From assembly GCF_900240245.1 (NCBI RefSeq), contig NZ_OESQ01000001.1, positions 924,712 to 988,711 on the forward strand: DNA of 64,000 nt, given 5' to 3'. The number at the start of each line of letters is the position of its first letter. Positions within the stretch are counted from its first letter, which is position 1. A program made the position numbers and the translations under genes. Shown piece by piece: positions 63,423 to 64,000 of this stretch. This stretch comes from Lachnoclostridium edouardi. Its GTDB lineage: Bacteria > Bacillota > Clostridia > Lachnospirales > Lachnospiraceae. Under the pieces are notes generated by a model. That model ran no database searches, was not told the DNA's origin, and was given only the letters and a program-made list of their open reading frames with translations.

Positions 63423-63941
63423 TTAATATAATTTTAAGTCATCTCCCACATCTGCTCTGGCCACTGCTGATCTCCTGTTAATCTGGTATGTGTTAATTCC
63501 TGTAAAATAGTCCGGGCTTTTTTCTATGCGCACTGTTACCTTAATGTAATCTGACGTTTCGTACTCCACAATATACTGCAGCTCTGCCTCCTCATTCTGA
63601 TATAAATCAGCCTTTTTTAAAGCGTTGTCTAAAAGATAAACTGCTGTTTTTCCTGTAATCTGTGGCTTTTCTATCCATGCCCCATTTTCGTCCAGATAAT
63701 ACCACAAGCTGTCTGCGCTTGTTTTTATCCAGCCTGTTTCCATCTCCCCCTGGCTGTTAAAGTAATACCACTTTTCATTTATTTCCTGCCATCCTGTTAC
63801 GGCGCTCCCCTCTTCCTCATACTGCCACACAGAACCTTCCTTTTCTAGCCATTCTCCTCCATAAGCCTGACTGCTCATTAAAACTGCAGCCATCATTGTG
63901 CAGCCCATGATCTGTTTAAACCTTATTTTATAATTTTTCAA
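63423..63941 (-). CDS. Secreted cell-wall-binding repeat protein, short
   Basis: 172 residues with a signal peptide (MAAVLMSSQAYGG). Three cell-wall-binding repeats (WQYEEEGSAVTGWQEI, WYYFNSQGEMETGWI, LWYYLDENGAWIEK) to residue 93 and a C-terminal 75-residue beta-type domain of unknown family. The start codon is TTG, supported by AAGGAGGG six bases upstream. Read before nagZ with a 12-bp gap, so both probably act together on the cell wall. Confidence 0.82.
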   Translation of the reverse strand: MKNYKIRFKQIMGCTMMAAVLMSSQAYGGEWLEKEGSVWQYEEEGSAVTGWQEINEKWYYFNSQGEMETGWIKTSADSLWYYLDENGAWIEKPQITGKTAVYLLDNALKKADLYQNEEAELQYIVEYETSDYIKVTVRIEKSPDYFTGINTYQINRRSAVARADVGDDLKLY

Positions 63942-64000
63942 AAAAATCCCTCCTTTTTATGTCAATCTTATCACGGAATAAAAAATGATTCAAGAAAAGC

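Noticed and set aside
1..64000. tRNA or rRNA genes
   Set aside because: No stretch with the TTCGA arm and CCA-type ends or rRNA core sequences was recognised by eye; a tRNAscan-type search would settle it.

Overview
The window looks like chromosome of an anaerobic, low-to-mid GC Gram-positive Clostridia, most likely Lachnospiraceae. This rests on strong AGGAGG ribosome binding sites, a six-gene Rnf complex, a glycine riboswitch on an alanine/glycine symporter, choline/glucan-type cell-wall-binding repeat proteins, an independent phosphoglycerate mutase and a classic rimP-nusA-ylxR-ylxQ-infB-rbfA-nrnA-truB-ribF operon. No rRNA, tRNA, CRISPR array, phage or plasmid backbone was seen. Species cannot be named from the sequence alone.

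Layout, left to right. (1) 0.2-4.3 kb: sucrose unit scrR, scrA (PTS IIBC) and scrB (GH32), minus strand, with a promoter overlapped by a perfect cre/LacI-type operator. (2) 4.5-9.4 kb: complete branched-chain amino-acid-type ABC transporter (livJHMGF), plus strand. (3) 9.4-15.5 kb: catabolic cassette of TRAP transporter (dctPQM), class II aldolase, FGGY kinase and a GntR/FCD regulator. (4) 15.6-25.6 kb: long minus-strand run with MATE exporter, AI-2E/YtvI-like protein, two PLP aminotransferases, Wzy-like membrane protein, HPr, cdaR, cdaA and two unrecognised membrane proteins. (5) 25.7-30 kb: MacAB-like efflux system and a MerR regulator. (6) 30-36 kb: cell-wall-binding repeat protein, amidohydrolase, an IS1182-like element whose transposase carries an in-frame TGA, a small acidic protein, ferritin and a lipoprotein. 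(7) 36-43.4 kb: riboswitch-controlled glycine/alanine symporter and rnfCDGEAB. (8) 44-48 kb: cell-wall-binding protein, Bcp peroxiredoxin, and an ABC-F protein with a long attenuator-like leader. (9) 47.9-56.2 kb: translation/RNA operon rimP to ribF, with a 12-copy 14-residue repeat in IF-2. (10) 56.4-64 kb: glgX, a two-gene SsuBC-like ABC transporter with a structured leader RNA, gpmI, nagZ and another cell-wall-binding protein.

Functionally the region mixes housekeeping (translation, Rnf energy conservation, c-di-AMP synthesis, glycolysis, glycogen) with sugar and amino-acid uptake. The parts most worth a second look are the three-way-junction leader RNA at 58,641-58,737, the roughly 420-nt leader of the ABC-F gene (47,249-47,666), the type-2-like singlet glycine riboswitch, the cdaA neighbourhood with HPr and unknown membrane proteins, and the uncharacterised TRAP/kinase/aldolase cassette. 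All family assignments are from recognisable motifs by eye; no database search was run.
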